Source of the DNA: Punica granatum
Taxonomy: Eukaryota > Streptophyta > Magnoliopsida > Myrtales > Lythraceae
Assembly: GCF_007655135.1 (NCBI RefSeq)
Contig: NC_045134.1
Coordinates: forward strand, 5,290,982 to 5,354,981
Direction: 5' to 3'
DNA: 64,000 bases
Translations under genes and position numbers: made by a program
Notes under the pieces: model-generated
What the model was told of the DNA's origin: nothing
What the model saw: the letters and a program-made list of their open reading frames with translations, nothing else
The model's database searches: none
In this document: positions 36,048 to 48,658 of the stretch, piece after piece
How the letters are laid out: each line of letters begins with the position of its first letter
How positions within the stretch are numbered: position 1 is the stretch's first letter

Positions 36048-36201
36048 GTAAATTGCACTGGTAGTCCAAAATGTTTTACAAATTGTTTCATGATGGTTTG
36101 TACCATCATGAAATAATTTTGAAATATTTTGTACCATCATATAGTGAAAAAAACTTTTTGAACCATAATAAAGCATTTGTAAAATATTTTAAACAATTTA
36201 C
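36048..36201. mobile_element. Small foldback / MITE-like element
   Basis: The left end GTAAATTG and an internal AAAATGTTTTACAAAT are matched inverted at the right end (AAAATATTTTACAAAT, CAATTTAC). A second inverted repeat with a TTTGTACC-type centre (CATGATGG with CCATCATG) lies inside. It is 154 bp, without coding capacity, and is followed by a (TA)n run. Confidence 0.6.
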
Positions 36202-36279
36202 TATATATATATATATATGTGTATGTATACATTACATATATCGCCTATTTTTTTGTACGGAAAACAGATCCCATCGTTA

Positions 36280-37291
36280 ATAGCAGACGACATGCTCCGA
36301 GGTTAATCACGAGACTCTCTCTCTCTCTCTCTCTCTCTAAAACTTTCTCTCTCTGAATTTATGAAAGGCTTTCCTTCGACGCTCTGTCTCCAAATTCCAT
36401 CGTCTCTGTCAGGTCGTCACCATACCAACAAAGGCCAAAGCTTCCCTCTTTCCTTTTCGCTTCTCTCTCTTATCTCAGTTCCTTTCCCTTCCCTCTCATC
36501 AGGTAACCAACGGACACTCCCTCTTCCTCTCTCTCTCTCTCTCTCTCTCTTTCTCATTGCTTCCCCTCGCACGGCTGTCTTCCCTGCTCTGCTCTCCGTG
36601 CATGGAATCTCGGGAGCTCCGGATTCGATCTCAGATCACCGATCCCGAGCCTCCTCTGTCCCTGTGTACTTGCTCTCTCGCCATGATCTTGAGCTTTCCT
36701 GATTTGGCGTGACGTGAATGCTTTGCTGCTTGCAATGGCGACTTTGGTTTGGCTTCCGTATTCGTTTCGTCTTAGGAACGAATTGAGCTTGTATTGATTG
36801 CTTTCTGCCGTGTTCGGTCGATTTATCGTGCTGATGGATCGGTTCGTGTTTACTCTGTTTGGTGTGATTAAAAGCTGCTGTCTGATTGTAGTATGAACAG
36901 TGTTCGTATGTGCATAGCAATTCGATGTTGTAGCTGATGAAGTGTAATTTCCGCTTGAAAAGTTACTATTTTTACCGCAAAATCTATGGATTCAGCAAAC
37001 GAACCATGGATTCTTTTGCTATTGTTTGACAATTTTGGGTTTGACTAGAGTAAGATGAAGTTGGATGGATCTTTGTATGGATTGGTTCGTATACTAAGCC
37101 GTTTCTATTCGATCAGGGACTTCACCATGAAGAGATCTTGTCCCTGCATTTGAAGGGGAAGGATTGGGAGAGGAAGACCAATTCTTTCAGCTAGGATATG
37201 ATTGAGCCCCTTGCGCAGAGCCTCCCGAAAGCTTGATGCAAATAAACGATTTTTTGCTCTAAGTCTCCGAGCTATATATCCTCGTTTTTCA
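36280..37291 (+). promoter_or_regulatory. Probable 5' leader, leader intron and short uORFs of the TBL gene
   Basis: CT-rich tracts at 36314-36340 and 36528-36552 look like a transcribed plant leader. A good donor (CATCAG/GTAACC, 36502) and acceptor (TCGATCAG, 37116) suggest an intron in the leader. After the acceptor there are three short upstream reading frames: 37127-37153 (8 codons), 37198-37236 (12 codons) and 37236-37262 (8 codons). The leader intron is inferred. Confidence 0.45.
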
Positions 37292-40200
37292 ATGATGAAG
37301 GCAAACTTTTACGGGTTGAGGGGGAAGCAACTCTCTCTTGTCCTTGTAGCTCTTGTTTGCACCACAATCCTTGTTTGGACATGGGAGAAGAACCCGATTG
37401 TTTCCAACTTCCTTCCACCTCAGCATAGTTGGTTGCAAGTGTCATCAGGTTTGCCTCCAGCACTGCTTCTGCATATAGCTATGTTATTAACTTTTGAGTG
37501 TGTGTCTTCTCTAAGATGCAGATGAAAGAGAGAAACCATTCATGTCGCTTGTTATCAATTCTTCGAAAGAAAAACCACGAAATGAAGGAACTTTTACATG
37601 AAAGAAAGGGCTTTGGATTGCTGAATTTAACAAGAGAATTTTTATAATCCTCCATAGGAATGACCAATTCTAGAAAGTGATACAAGCCGATTTCTTCACC
37701 ATGCATCTCCGCAAGAAGATAAACACGCACTTATGATTTGGAATTTGAGAAGAGTTACCTGGTTCCATGGTCTTATGGAGTGTTCATGGGCTTGAGGTAG
37801 CTCCATATAAATCAGAAGAGAGTGATTGAAGTGTTATCAGAAAACTATATTTTTATGTGGTCTTTCATGTTATCTTCTATTTGTTGTAGATATCCAAACC
37901 AGTACGAATGTTGAAAGCTCTGTTAATTCTCAGCCAACAAAAGCGAGTGCAGAAGATGTATCTGCAGCTTCAGCAGAAGAGACTGAAACAAAGACAGAAA
38001 ACAGCCATGCTGCAGTGGCCCCTCCATTAGATGTTTCAAAGAGCACGCCCAAGACGGTCGACGTTGCAGCCGACTCTAAAACAAGCTCACCAGAGAGGGA
38101 AGGTAAGGTACAGGTTTTTTTTTTTTTATGTCTTATGAAACAAATGATCTATACGCCCATATTATCTATTTATTCGCACAATATGGCATTGAGGTTGAAC
38201 AATCGAGTTTTGAGCTCCTGACTCGTTTAAGTCAAAAGGTTTTATTCTATTTTCCGTCCAGATGCTCTTAAGAGTCCTGCCAGAGGAGAAATGACAGGGA
38301 AAGATTCTGTAGAGTCTCCGAAGGGTAGCCATGCTCTAATTCGTTCAACTGTCCCTGAATCAGTTGCCAATTATTCTGAAATTTCAAGAGAGGACCACTC
38401 TGAAGGTCGGCTAGGAGAGCATTCCAGTGCTCCTGCAAGTTCTGCACTTGTCAACTCTACAGGGTCAGGCAAAGATGAGCTGAAAGTATCGGCGGTAAAT
38501 AAAGGGCAAGGTAGTCTTTTTTTATGAGTCTTTCTCCTCTGGTTCTTCTCACTTATGCCGTTTAGTGTGGCTAATTTCTCGCTCATGCAAAGCTCTATAT
38601 ATGGACATATGCTGAGGGGCCCCTGTTGTACAGTTCTAGAAGATCTTTCAATTCCTTTCCTTTCTAAGGATTATTGCTGAAAATACTCCATATAAATATG
38701 ATTTGGTGCTGAAGCCTCTCGCAGGCTGGAGAAGGGAGAAAGAAACTCCCTGGGATTAGCATAATGATATAGATGCAATATTGTTGCCAAGCAACTTTTT
38801 TTCCTGCTGATCCATGTAAAAGCTTCTTTGATGCTCTAAGTTTTTGGCTTCTGATAGTGGATTCCTTTCTTTTCCTACAAAAATCTATCTCAAAAGAAGA
38901 CAGGAATTTATTTGATGGTTTTCACCTCTTACAGTGTAAAAAGATAACGAACACACTTTGCTGATACCTATAATACCTATTAAACCGACTATTTCAGTAA
39001 TATTTGTGGGGCAGTGATTTGCTAACTATATGAAATCGACCACCTTTGCAGCCTGCAATTATGCAGAAGGAAAATGGGTTGTGGATGAGAGGCGGCCTTT
39101 GTACTCTGGGTATGGTTGTAAGCAATGGCTTTCAGCGATGTGGGCTTGCCGTTTGACCCAGCGCATGAATTTTGACTATGAGACACTTAGGTGGCAGCCT
39201 AAAAATTGTCAAATGGAAGAATTTGAAAGGGAAAAATTCTTAAAGAGGTATATCTATTGAATTATACATGATTTTGGTCTTTTTACATTTGCATGTTTTT
39301 GTTGGATCATTAGTCAGTGTTCATTGACATACACTATTGGTGCATGTTACTTGAATTTGAAGCTTATCTAAAACTGCTCCCTTAACATAGTCTTAGAGCA
39401 TAGGATGTGGTTTTAGGTCTTGGTTTCCTAATTCCCATTTACTTATTGCAGTCATCCATGTTCTGTCTAATTTTTCTCCCTGCACATTATTGGTGCAGTC
39501 TTTTAGAAGCTAAAAAGTATAACTTTTATGTAAGTCAGTTACTTGAAGATCTTACAAATTTGTCAGTGTCTTGCAGGATGAGAGACAAAACCATTGCCTT
39601 TGTCGGGGACTCACTGGGCCGGCAGCAGTTCCAGTCATTAATGTGTATGGCTACAGGTGGTCAGGGGAGGCTTGATGTGATGGATGTGGGGAAAGAGTAT
39701 GGGCTTGTCAAGGCCCATGGGGCTATCCGGCCTGATGGGTGGGCCTACCGCTTCCCAGAAACCAACACGACAATCCTCTACTACTGGTCCGCCAGCCTGT
39801 GTGACCTCGAGCCAATCAACCCCAAGAACCATTCCACCGAGTATGCCATGCACCTCGACCGGCCTCCATCCTTCCTCCAGAGGTTCATCCCCCGGTTCGA
39901 TGTCCTGGTGCTCAATACAGGGCATCACTGGAACCGTGGAAAACTCAATGCTAACAGGTGGGTGATGTATGTAGGAGGAAAACGAAACACTGATAGGAAG
40001 ATAGCTGAGATTGGGCGTGCTAAGAACTTAACAATACACAGCATCGTGAAGTGGGTTGACTCCCAGCTCCCAAAGTACCCGAGGCTGAAGGCGTTCTATC
40101 GGAGCATATCCCCCAGGCATTTTGTGGGTGGGGACTGGAACACTGGAGGGAGCTGTGATAACACGAACCCGATGTCTATTGGGAAGGAAGTGTCACAGGA

Positions 40201-40405
40201 CGAGTCGAGTGATTACAGTGCTTGGAGTGCCGTCAGAGGTACTAAGGTCAAGCTCCTGAGTATCACGGGGCTCTCTCTAGTGAGGGACGAAGGACACATC
40301 TCCCGGTTTAGCATAAAGGGCACCCCTGGAGTTCAGGATTGCTTGCACTGGTGCCTTCCCGGTGTTCCAGACACATGGAATGAGATACTTGCAGCTCAGG
40401 TTTGA
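37292..40405 (+). CDS. Trichome birefringence-like (TBL) polysaccharide O-acetyltransferase
   Basis: Five exons, 37292-37448, 37890-38102, 38262-38510, 39052-39247 and 39577-40405, give 547 residues. It is a Golgi type II membrane protein: short cytosolic start, membrane anchor at about 13-31 ([18 protein letters not shown]), and a long Ser/Thr/Glu-rich variable stem (about 50-206). Then comes the TBL/PMR5N domain ([26 protein letters not shown]) and the esterase-like domain with GDS ([10 protein letters not shown], 282-284) and DCLH (526-529), the pair carrying the catalytic Ser and the Asp-His. TBL proteins acetylate xylan, mannan, xyloglucan or pectin. The N-terminus ([22 protein letters not shown]) resembles the TBL14/15/16 group, whose substrate is not settled. 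The start is the first of two adjacent ATGs. Confidence 0.93.
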
Positions 40406-41310
40406 CTGAGATTTACTCGGATGTGTGGTTCGGCATTTTCAGGAAGGACTGTTTCAGGGCAAGGCTTTCGTAGCACTGGCCTTTGAGCAATCTGAACTTG
40501 TTCCAGTAGAGATCTAATCATGTCTCGGCCACTACACCTCTAGGGTGATTGGAGTTTGTCAATACTGACTACACCTCTAGGGAGATTGGAGTTTGTCAAT
40601 ACTGAAACCAGATTTTTCGGGGAAAGATACCACGGCCCATACGATTGTTTGCAGTCTGCAGAAGTACCAGCTGCAGGTGATTGAGGAAATTGTTTAAACT
40701 GTATCATCCTTTTCTTCATAAATCCGATCAGAGGATTACATCGAGTCGTACTAGGTTCCGGTCGTACTGAGGAAGGTGGGAAGATCTAATGGAAGATTAT
40801 ACACAAAATACAAGTGAGAGATCGTGAAGACTGTACTTGGAATCATTTGTATCACTATACCGAAGCTTACAATTTGAATCCGTGTTGAATGTTTCCATAA
40901 ATTTTGAGGCAACATCAGATCATGTCCCGGATGTTGGTGTTTCAAGTACTAATCAAACCCTTACATTTGACCCGTCGGATTCGGCTCATCTCATGCATTC
41001 GATTTGTCTCATCCATAGAGTCTCTCATTTGTGTTAAAGATAATCTCATTCGTTCTAAAGATAATAATCCCAGTCTAGCCTGGGATATTATAGCTCGGTC
41101 TCGAGAAAAGATGGACCTCGACTTGTGAATATCACTTGCAAATTGCAAGATCCAACAATCCTTAATGCGCCGGTACGTCCACTGAATAAACTGAACGGAC
41201 TACTGAATCCGTATCTGCATACCCATTACAAGAAGATTAATGTAAAGCTGAAATTGGAAAGCTTGAAACCTTAAAACTTTTCATCTATAAAGCTCAAACT
41301 TCTGGTGCGA
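40406..41310. other. 3' flanks of two convergent genes
   Basis: It lies between the TBL stop (40405) and the LAZ1-like stop (41311) and probably holds both 3' UTRs. It includes a 37-bp tandem duplication at 40531-40604. Confidence 0.6.
40531..40604 (+). repeat. 37-bp tandem duplication
   Basis: Two copies starting ACTACACCTCTAGGG at 40531 and 40568, with one visible mismatch, probably in the 3' UTR of the TBL gene. Confidence 0.88.
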
Positions 41311-43723
41311 TCACGTCCCATGTTGGCCAGGACTGCGGCTCCCATCGTTCTTACTCGTATCCTTCTCAGTCACGCTCTCTTCAATGCTCACAACAGTCTC
41401 GCTTCCCTTGCTGCTTTCTTCAATGTTCACAACAGTCTCGCTTCCCTTGCTATCTTGTCTCACGAGCTCCGTTGCCTCCACCTCCTCTTCATCGCCATCC
41501 TCGGTTTCCACAGTCTTATGATGGAATGTCTCCTGAATCTTCGTCACCCCCTTCTCCACCGGTTCTATCGCTTGGTTTATTGTCAACACGACATCCTTAA
41601 CGACCTGCTCAAGAAAAGATCACAATATGCTAGAACTAGCTAGGAAATAATCACAGCAGATAGACATTGTCCGATCCATCCTTAGCTCGATCAAATTGAA
41701 TGTGGTTAAAACCTTCTTAGGTTCGTAATGCGAAACCAAGTAGCCGAATTGGGGTGCTTGCTTACCGTTTGACCACCCTCAACGATGATATCTTGAACAC
41801 TCTCGGTTACACTTGTTCCTGGAACCTCGACCTTAGACTCAGTCCTTTCCAGCAGAGCCCGCTTCTCATTGTTGCCCTTGCGTAACATCACTGCCTCCGT
41901 GGTGGTCTCAGTAACAACCTTCTGGTACTCGGAAATTGGAACGTAACGGTACGGTTTGACTGAGAACACAAAAACATGCGCGACTGCTGCAATTGCCATC
42001 TGAGATTATTAAACAAAGTCGTGATTAGTCCACGCCATCAACCCAAAAATGACCGGTCTAAGATTCAAAATGGTTGAATTTCCCATTCCATCAATCTATC
42101 AATCACGGTGCGAGGTACAACATAGTTATTTTACATTGAACTGAACATACCTCTACTAAATCATGTATGGATCAAAATAGCGAGCTTCTGCCTTCCAAAA
42201 AGTGTATGAATTCAATTTCTGACATGTGATTTCGCAAAAAGAAATAGCTTACCTCTATGCAGATCAGAAAATCTTGAAGTCCAGTCTGCAATTTCCCTTT
42301 CTTCGGGAGAACCCCGAATGTACAGAGGAGGGCAATCCCAACACCTTGCCACCAAGTCGCGAAAACGATGGCCTTGAAACTGATGAACTTTGCGAGCGGC
42401 TTTATCGGTTTCAGCCTCTCGTGAGTCACGTTGTAGAACTGCACTAGGCAATATAGGGCCCACATCTGACTGAAGTTCAGCACCACTGCTATGTATGGAT
42501 ACCTACACGAGGTGAAGCGGATGATAACCACACAAGAAAAAAGTGTTGGAATAACAACCTGATAATAACTGCACAGGAGATAACATCTGATTTTTCAGGT
42601 GAATGGCAGCGGTTGTTCGAAATTTTGCGGGGAACAAATTGTGATGCAGATCATCTCATCGATTTTCTTTTGCAAGATGCAATCATAATGCAAGTACCCA
42701 TAGTTCCACTTGAATTCCCCATCGCCGTAGACTCCGAGAAGCTCCAATATCAGAGCTAGGAATGCACAGACCGTCTTCAGAATCATCTGGACTACATGAA
42801 TGACATCAGCATGAAACAAAAGTGGATACTCAAAACCTGATGGTGGAAGGTATATCCTTAATTCTCAACTCACATATTGTACGAGGCCGAACTTTTCAAT
42901 GGTCAACAAATCTTTCCCCAGCACGCACGGCCAACAGAAGAAGTTCCAGAATGAGTGATGCTGCTTTTCTAGACCCTCATCCCCTCTATCCAGCAGAAGT
43001 TTTCTCGACTCATCTTCGAGAAGTTCTACAACTGCTCTTTCTCCACCTACCATGCATAGAAAGCGTGACACCAGGAAGAAAATCAGGAAAAATCAACAAT
43101 TTTGCCTTCTGAAATTATCCGGATACGTTCTTAGCTTTACCTAGACAAGCAATCAAGTAGCTTCCAAAAGAATACAGGGCAAATGCTTCATAACAGTTCC
43201 TCAAGATGTCACAAGCAAGGGAAAGTTTCGGCTTCCAAAGGGATATGATCTGAGAGTCGGGAGAAAAACAGAATAAAATTACCATAGTACTTCATTTCCA
43301 GAACAATTGAAATCTCAATTATAACCGGAGAAAAACCGAATTGATAGTGCATTATACTGCAGAGTTCGATTCTCAACTGATTCAGTGGCATAGACTGGAA
43401 CCATGAAAAGCACTCCAACAATCCATTTTTGCTCCTGGGATCAAAACAAAGCATTACAATACAATGAAATTAACTCGACTCTTATCCGCCTCAATAGACG
43501 GTACAATGAATGGCTGAAATCTCAGTCAAATAATTCAGAGAAAAGGGTTGGGAAACGGAAGTCGTACGGCAGGCCTTGTATAGTGTCGCAGATGCTGGAG
43601 AATGAGGAAAGTGGACAGCACCAATGCTATGAGAACAAAGCAACCCCCGATGGCGATCGCGGGGTAGTGAACATCGGTGTAGACGGATTCGGGTACGGAG
43701 ACATCACCTGCTTCAGTCGCCAT
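41311..43723 (-). CDS. LAZ1-type DUF300 membrane protein
   Basis: Eight exons, 5' to 3': 43723-43568, 43434-43378, 43249-43141, 43046-42874, 42786-42698, 42502-42253, 41999-41766 and 41604-41311. They give 453 residues. It belongs to the LAZ1 / organic solute transporter alpha family (DUF300): seven predicted membrane segments, starting with HYPAIAIGGCFVLIALVLSTFLI. Signatures are VPVYATESIISLW, RNCYEAFALYSFGSYLIACLGG, KFGLVQYMILKTVCAFLALILE, GYPYIAVVLNFSQMWALYCLVQFY, SFKAIVFATWWQGVGIALL and QDFLICIEMAIAAVAHVFVF. The soluble tail has SVTESVQDIIVEGGQTVVKD and then an acidic stretch. Arabidopsis LAZ1 acts in vacuole/tonoplast function, brassinosteroid signalling and cell death. This protein looks closer to the shorter LAZ1 homologues with a conserved EKGVTKIQ tail. 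The transported molecule is unknown. Confidence 0.92.
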
Positions 43724-44188
43724 TCCTCGGACATTATTTCACCAAGGATGTTCTGTGTGACAGGTATCTCAAACTAAATCTGATGACACTCACATACGGA
43801 GACAATACCAAGGAACAGAGATGTCAACTTTCAAAGCTTCATCGTCATCGGTACTTACACAGACAGCAACGGTTTCAGTACTGCAAACTTTTACGCCGCA
43901 AGCGAAGCTCGTCTGAACATTCAACCATCAAATTCAACTTAATGGTCTCTGAATATTACAACTGAACAAACACAAGAAGGAAGAACACAAACCGAGTGCT
44001 CTGCATGAACCCGAAATGTCTTCCTCTGTTTACATGAAAACTTCTGTTGGGGAAGTATGACATGGAGGTTAACACGTTCGGTCGCGTTTGGACTTCTTGT
44101 ATTCTGCCAATGACACGTATCTCCATGAGAAGACTAGTCACCTAGTTGGAATTTTTTTTTTTGGGGTCCCTTCTAAACGCAGTTTTAC
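43724..44188. promoter_or_regulatory. Upstream region of the LAZ1-like gene
   Basis: Non-coding DNA 5' of the minus-strand ATG at 43723. It likely contains the promoter and leader, perhaps with a leader intron. It ends at the left copy of a 14-bp target-site duplication. Confidence 0.4.
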
Positions 44189-44568
44189 AAGGAATGAGAT
44201 TTGGTTCTAGTGGTTCGGTGCATATTCCCTTCAAGCAAAATTTTTTGTTCGAGTTATCCATGTGGGTTGGTACAAATGATTTGGCGCTTGTTCTTTTAAA
44301 CAAGGTATCGAGTTCGAGTCTTGTAAATTGAGAAAATTTACGCTGGGAGAGTTGTACCTCCTTGGTGAACCGACCGGCTCAGCTGGATTAGTCGAGGTCC
44401 AATTGGGCTTTCATATACCAAGATTTATACCGAAAAAGTTTCTAGTTCGAGTATTGTAAATAGAGAAAATTTATGTTCGGAGGGTTTTATTCTTAATGGG
44501 CCGACCCCGCTCGAAGTGAATTAGTTGAGATCCATTAGACTTCCGGATATGAACGTACACACCAAGAA
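44189..44568 (+). mobile_element. SINE-like composite insertion with 14-bp target-site duplication
   Basis: The 380-bp insert is flanked by identical 14-bp direct repeats (AAACGCAGTTTTAC at 44175-44188 and 44569-44582). Inside, a tRNA box B-like motif recurs: GTTCGAGTTATCC near 44247, GAGTTCGAGTC at 44310-44320 and AGTTCGAGTATTG at 44443. The last two sit in units about 133 bp apart that share AATTGAGAAAATTTA/AATAGAGAAAATTTA and a downstream GGGC/GGGCCGACC segment. The left part has a possible box A (TCTAGTGGTTCGG). The picture is a tRNA-derived SINE in tandem or multimeric form, on the plus strand, with an A-rich end. The family name is unknown to me. Confidence 0.75.
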
Positions 44569-44582
44569 AAACGCAGTTTTAC

Positions 44583-45037
44583 TTCTTTATTCTTTTGTGG
44601 GTAATATGACTGTAGTTTTGCGGTATTCATTCGATAATGTAAAAGCTTTCTGGGACCATCAACATGTATCTCTTCTTATGGCAGTTTGACACTACGAGAA
44701 CCAAAGCATGTAACTGCGTCTATGGTGACACGGGGAATGCTCAACCAAACTTAATCATGCCCGACAAGCAAGAAGGACCAAGTTGAGGCGGAATCGAGTC
44801 ACAGTGCACGATGCAAAAATTTGAGATAAGGTATGATTAGCATTCGGAGCACTGTGGAGAAGAATGATACCGCAAAAAGGGGCCCTTATATGTTGGGAAA
44901 GGTTCTTATTTCTCTCTACTGTAAGTTCACTTTGAAGGTTCACAGATTATTCATCACACATACAATCCAAAGCCTTCCTATTATCCGAGTAGCCTAAGCG
45001 ACCCTTCCAGAAAGTGATATATTGGAATATTCGACCT
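44583..45037. other. Intergenic / 3' flank of the cupin gene
   Basis: No gene recognised. It probably includes the 3' UTR of the minus-strand cupin gene. Confidence 0.5.
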
Positions 45038-46759
45038 TCACTCGCGCAAGGTGAGCAGAGAGATGAGGCCCGCCATGTTTGGGAACTTAGAAACAAGCTC
45101 CGAGCGCTTGCCAAGGTCAAAGTCCTCATACTGGAAGGCCGGAGCACAAGTGCACCCAACTAGAGAGTAATGCTTCTCAGCATCTCTGGGCGCAGATTTT
45201 ATTACTGCCCCATCCGAGGAAATGCTATAGTCTTTTGTTGGGAAGGAACCGAACCACACGTAAGATGGGACTGTGTACTGAGGTTGTTGGCCTTTTTCAA
45301 TGTCAGGTCCAATGCAGGTTAGCTTGACAGTTCCATCTTTGTCATTTAATTCAAACACCTGACAAGTAACAAGAAGTTTTCAGTCACTTCATGTACAATA
45401 AATGACTATAAAAAGGATTCAAATCCACATCATGTGAAATCGAAAGAAAATTTCGGCATGAGCAAGATTTTCAAGGCATCAGAAATGGACTTTTTGAGAT
45501 CAAAGACGGAAAATCTGAACAGTGACAGATTCTTCATCAGCGTAAGAACTAAAAAGCAGCCAGCTTGAATTCCCAGGTGATCCAGCAGTTGATCTCTCAT
45601 TGCCAGATTGAGAATGGAGCTTATCAGGCAAGACTAAAATTTCCAGGATGGGTGTTTTTCTCCGAATGATATATATAATAAATTCCATGTATACTGGCAG
45701 GGGCTATGAGTGCTGAAATTAAAGCAGAAACACTTTTGGCCTTCTGTGATGTAAAAGCTCATATAGAAATCTTACAGTAAGAGGTTCTCCAACATAAAAA
45801 TGCCAGGTTTCAGCCATTGGAATCCGATGGATGAGCGACACACTCCCAGATGGAACTAAAAAGTAGATGGATGTGCTCACAGGACGATCAACCTTGTCTG
45901 CAGAGGATTCAGAATCTCATCAATAAAAATTGCAAACAAGGGAAGATAATGACACGCACTAAACAAGCGTGTTTCATGATTCGCGATATAATAAAAAGCT
46001 GGATAGATACTTGAGGGAACGCAACCACCAAGCAGGACACTTGCAAGTACAATGTTATTGATCCGTCTCGAACCACTAGCTAGAGTTTGCATGACTCAAA
46101 CCGCAATACCAAGGCTTGCCTCGGCAGGACACTCGTAAGTCATGATTGTTTAAAGAAAATCTTTATTGAAAGACAAAACCGAGAAGATTGTCAAAAGCCA
46201 ACCCAACCTGGGAGATTATCTAGTAAACTAGTAAGATCAAGCCCAGCTCAAGAAAGTAGAAGCCACAGCAACCTTTATGAGGAGGAACAGGACATGGAGC
46301 ATCGAGATACCAAAACATCAGCTTCCAACCATAGAACTACAAGTTTTTGCCGCATACTTTCTCTCCAAAGTTGCATACCAAAAAAGACAGTGAAACAAAA
46401 CCGATCATCGATATAAATGGAATCAATCGCAAACTTGGATTCTGTCCATCCGGTTTCACACCTCAGTAGCAGTATTGGAACTTTTCATCTGAAAACTCAA
46501 AATCTATTGATACCACAATGACCCAACAAATCACTTCCTACTCCAGATCCAAGACCCAGATCCCAAACCAAGGTTAGACAGCTAAATTAAGCAAAAAAGC
46601 ATCGAAACTGACAGACGAAGGAGCTTTACATTCAGGCGGGAGCTGAGAGGTGGAGAGGATAATGGAGTTGTCCCTGAAGGTCTCCGAGTAGAACCCGCCT
46701 TCCGGGTGCGGCGTCAGGTTCAGCTTCTCCACAAGCTTTGAGGTTGTCGCGAGGCTCAT
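45038..46759 (-). CDS. Cupin-superfamily protein, DUF985 (Cupin_5)
   Basis: Three exons, 46759-46630, 45897-45776 and 45358-45038, give 190 residues, the normal size. Signatures are LNLTPHPEGGFYSETFRD near the N-terminus; KVDRPVSTSIYFLVPSGSVSLIHRI and ETWHFYVGEPL in the middle; and VWFGSFP and HYSLVGCTCAPAFQYEDF at the end. HPEGG, HRI, ETWH and CTCAPAFxxxDF are the conserved marks of the DUF985 cupins, which form a small beta-barrel and may bind a metal. They occur from bacteria to plants and their role is not established. The first junction splits the codon of Tyr 44 (T/AC). It is most likely a soluble protein, as no signal is visible. I infer no pathway. Confidence 0.92.
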
Positions 46760-48658
46760 CTTGGCGTCTCTCTCTGTCAGTACCGTCTGTCAGCTTCAAT
46801 TGTCCTCGCAAGAGGCGAAAAGGTTGAATCTTTAAAGTGCCTGTGGGGGTTGTTGGCACAGGGAAGGGAGAATATCGTCAACCATCAGCCGACAACAACC
46901 AACCATCAAACATCCTTTTTTTTTCTTTTTTTTTCACCCCCTCCCCTCTTTTCTTTAATACAAAGAACTTTGCGTGGGGAGCAAACTCAGTGTCACTGGG
47001 GCTGGTTGGAGTCATTGTGATAGTGGTTCGGGACGGACCATTAGAATTGCAAGAGTCACATCTCCTCGACTTCCCGAATACTCGAAGAGTCTATATATCA
47101 AAAAAAAGGAGAGTAATAGCTTCGTGGTGTGTTGATGTTAATGAAGCCGGATCAAGGATCCTGGCTAGAGGTTGGACACCGGAAGCACAGCATATCCACG
47201 AAACACAAGTTCAGCACATTGAGTCCTCTTTTGTACTTCAACTGCACATTTGGAATGGAACACTATGGAATCCGGAGACGAGTGAAAGTTTCCTTCAATA
47301 GGCTCTTGCCCCAGGATTGGGCTGGGAATCTCCTATCCTTGTTCAGGATGATCGGATGACCAATCACGAACAACGGCAACAGCAGCAACTGTGAGCAGGA
47401 GAGACCAAGTCATGTCAGCCAAGTCTGGATAAGGAGGAGGAGATCCTTGGGTTGGGATTAGAGGACAAGAGCCTGCCGAAGGAGATGTTCACACATCGGT
47501 CCCATGATTTTAGTATAGCATGTTCGAGTACTATATGGGGAACTTGGGGCTGAACTTGCTGTTTAAAGAGGAGCAATACTTCCAGCACCCGAACTCGTAG
47601 CCTGGGCGCTTAACCCAGCTCCGTACAACCGACATTGAAGTCTCCTCAGGCTCTTGCCTCCAGCACCACCCCTGCCCCCAGCTTAAATAGGAGGAATGCA
47701 GCTTGTTTGACTGATCCATCCTGTCCATGATCTGTGTATCTTTTATTTCCTATCCACTAGGTTTGCTTTTACTTCAGATTCGGAGCAAATCTTTCACCAT
47801 TCGAAACAAGAAAAGCAATTTAAAATCTTTTCTATTTGCATCGTAGTTTTCTCTTTGCGTTTAATCCGTATATGCGATCTCAGCATCATCTCCCGTATCC
47901 AAGACTATAAATGGGCAAATCAGTTGACGTCGTAAATATCCCAGTCTAGCTATGGCCAGCTACTCATACTCTTACACCTCTTATGGAATCAATCCATCCG
48001 ACAGATAAATTTGATTTGTTTCATTCTGGTTGGTTTAGAGTCAAACTTGGAATGTGAATAACAGAATAGAGCTGAATCGATGATACTCATTGGAGTTATA
48101 TGTTCCATGCTCGTTAATTAATCCCTTCACTTACCCGAATACTGAATCTGCACGATGGTATTCTGGGTACCTCCATGGACTTTGACGATGAATTTGCTTA
48201 CTACTTTCAAATAATTCAGACATAATTCGACCTTATCCCGGAAACGAAAATTGAAAGAACTGAAAGTTTACTGTACAGAAGGACTTGCACAAAACAAAAA
48301 CTGACTTTGTTTCAAAACTGCTATGAAGACTCTCAGACACAATTCGACCCTTAATATTCTCTGTTGTAATTAAAACCAAAAATTTGAAGGCCCAAATTAG
48401 GCCCTCTTAGCCTACTTAGCTGCCCCTCCACAAAGTTCATCTTCCTAGCCAAAGAACTGATGATCTCTCCAATTTCCATTAATCCGTCCCAATCTTGAGA
48501 TCCCCCGCATCCGATCAGTGTTCAGAAAACCCCATTCTAAGTTCGCTGCCATGGCTTGAGCCGTCAAAAAGGATATTCCGTTCCTGATCTTCTCTCCTAT
48601 ATTCTAAAGTGGCGACTCATACTTTTACCATTGATGCCTAGCAGATATTAAGGTTGCA
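46760..48658. other. Intergenic, no gene recognised
   Basis: A 154-codon plus-strand frame (46837-47301) begins opposite the cupin 5' leader. It shows no family pattern and is low-complexity at its start. Frames near 47531-47728 are also unrecognised. The right edge (48560-48658) is probably the 3' UTR of the receptor-like kinase. Confidence 0.5.

Noticed and set aside
46837..47301. 154-codon plus-strand open frame
   Set aside because: It starts opposite the cupin 5' leader, contains a T-rich low-complexity run and resembles no protein I know.
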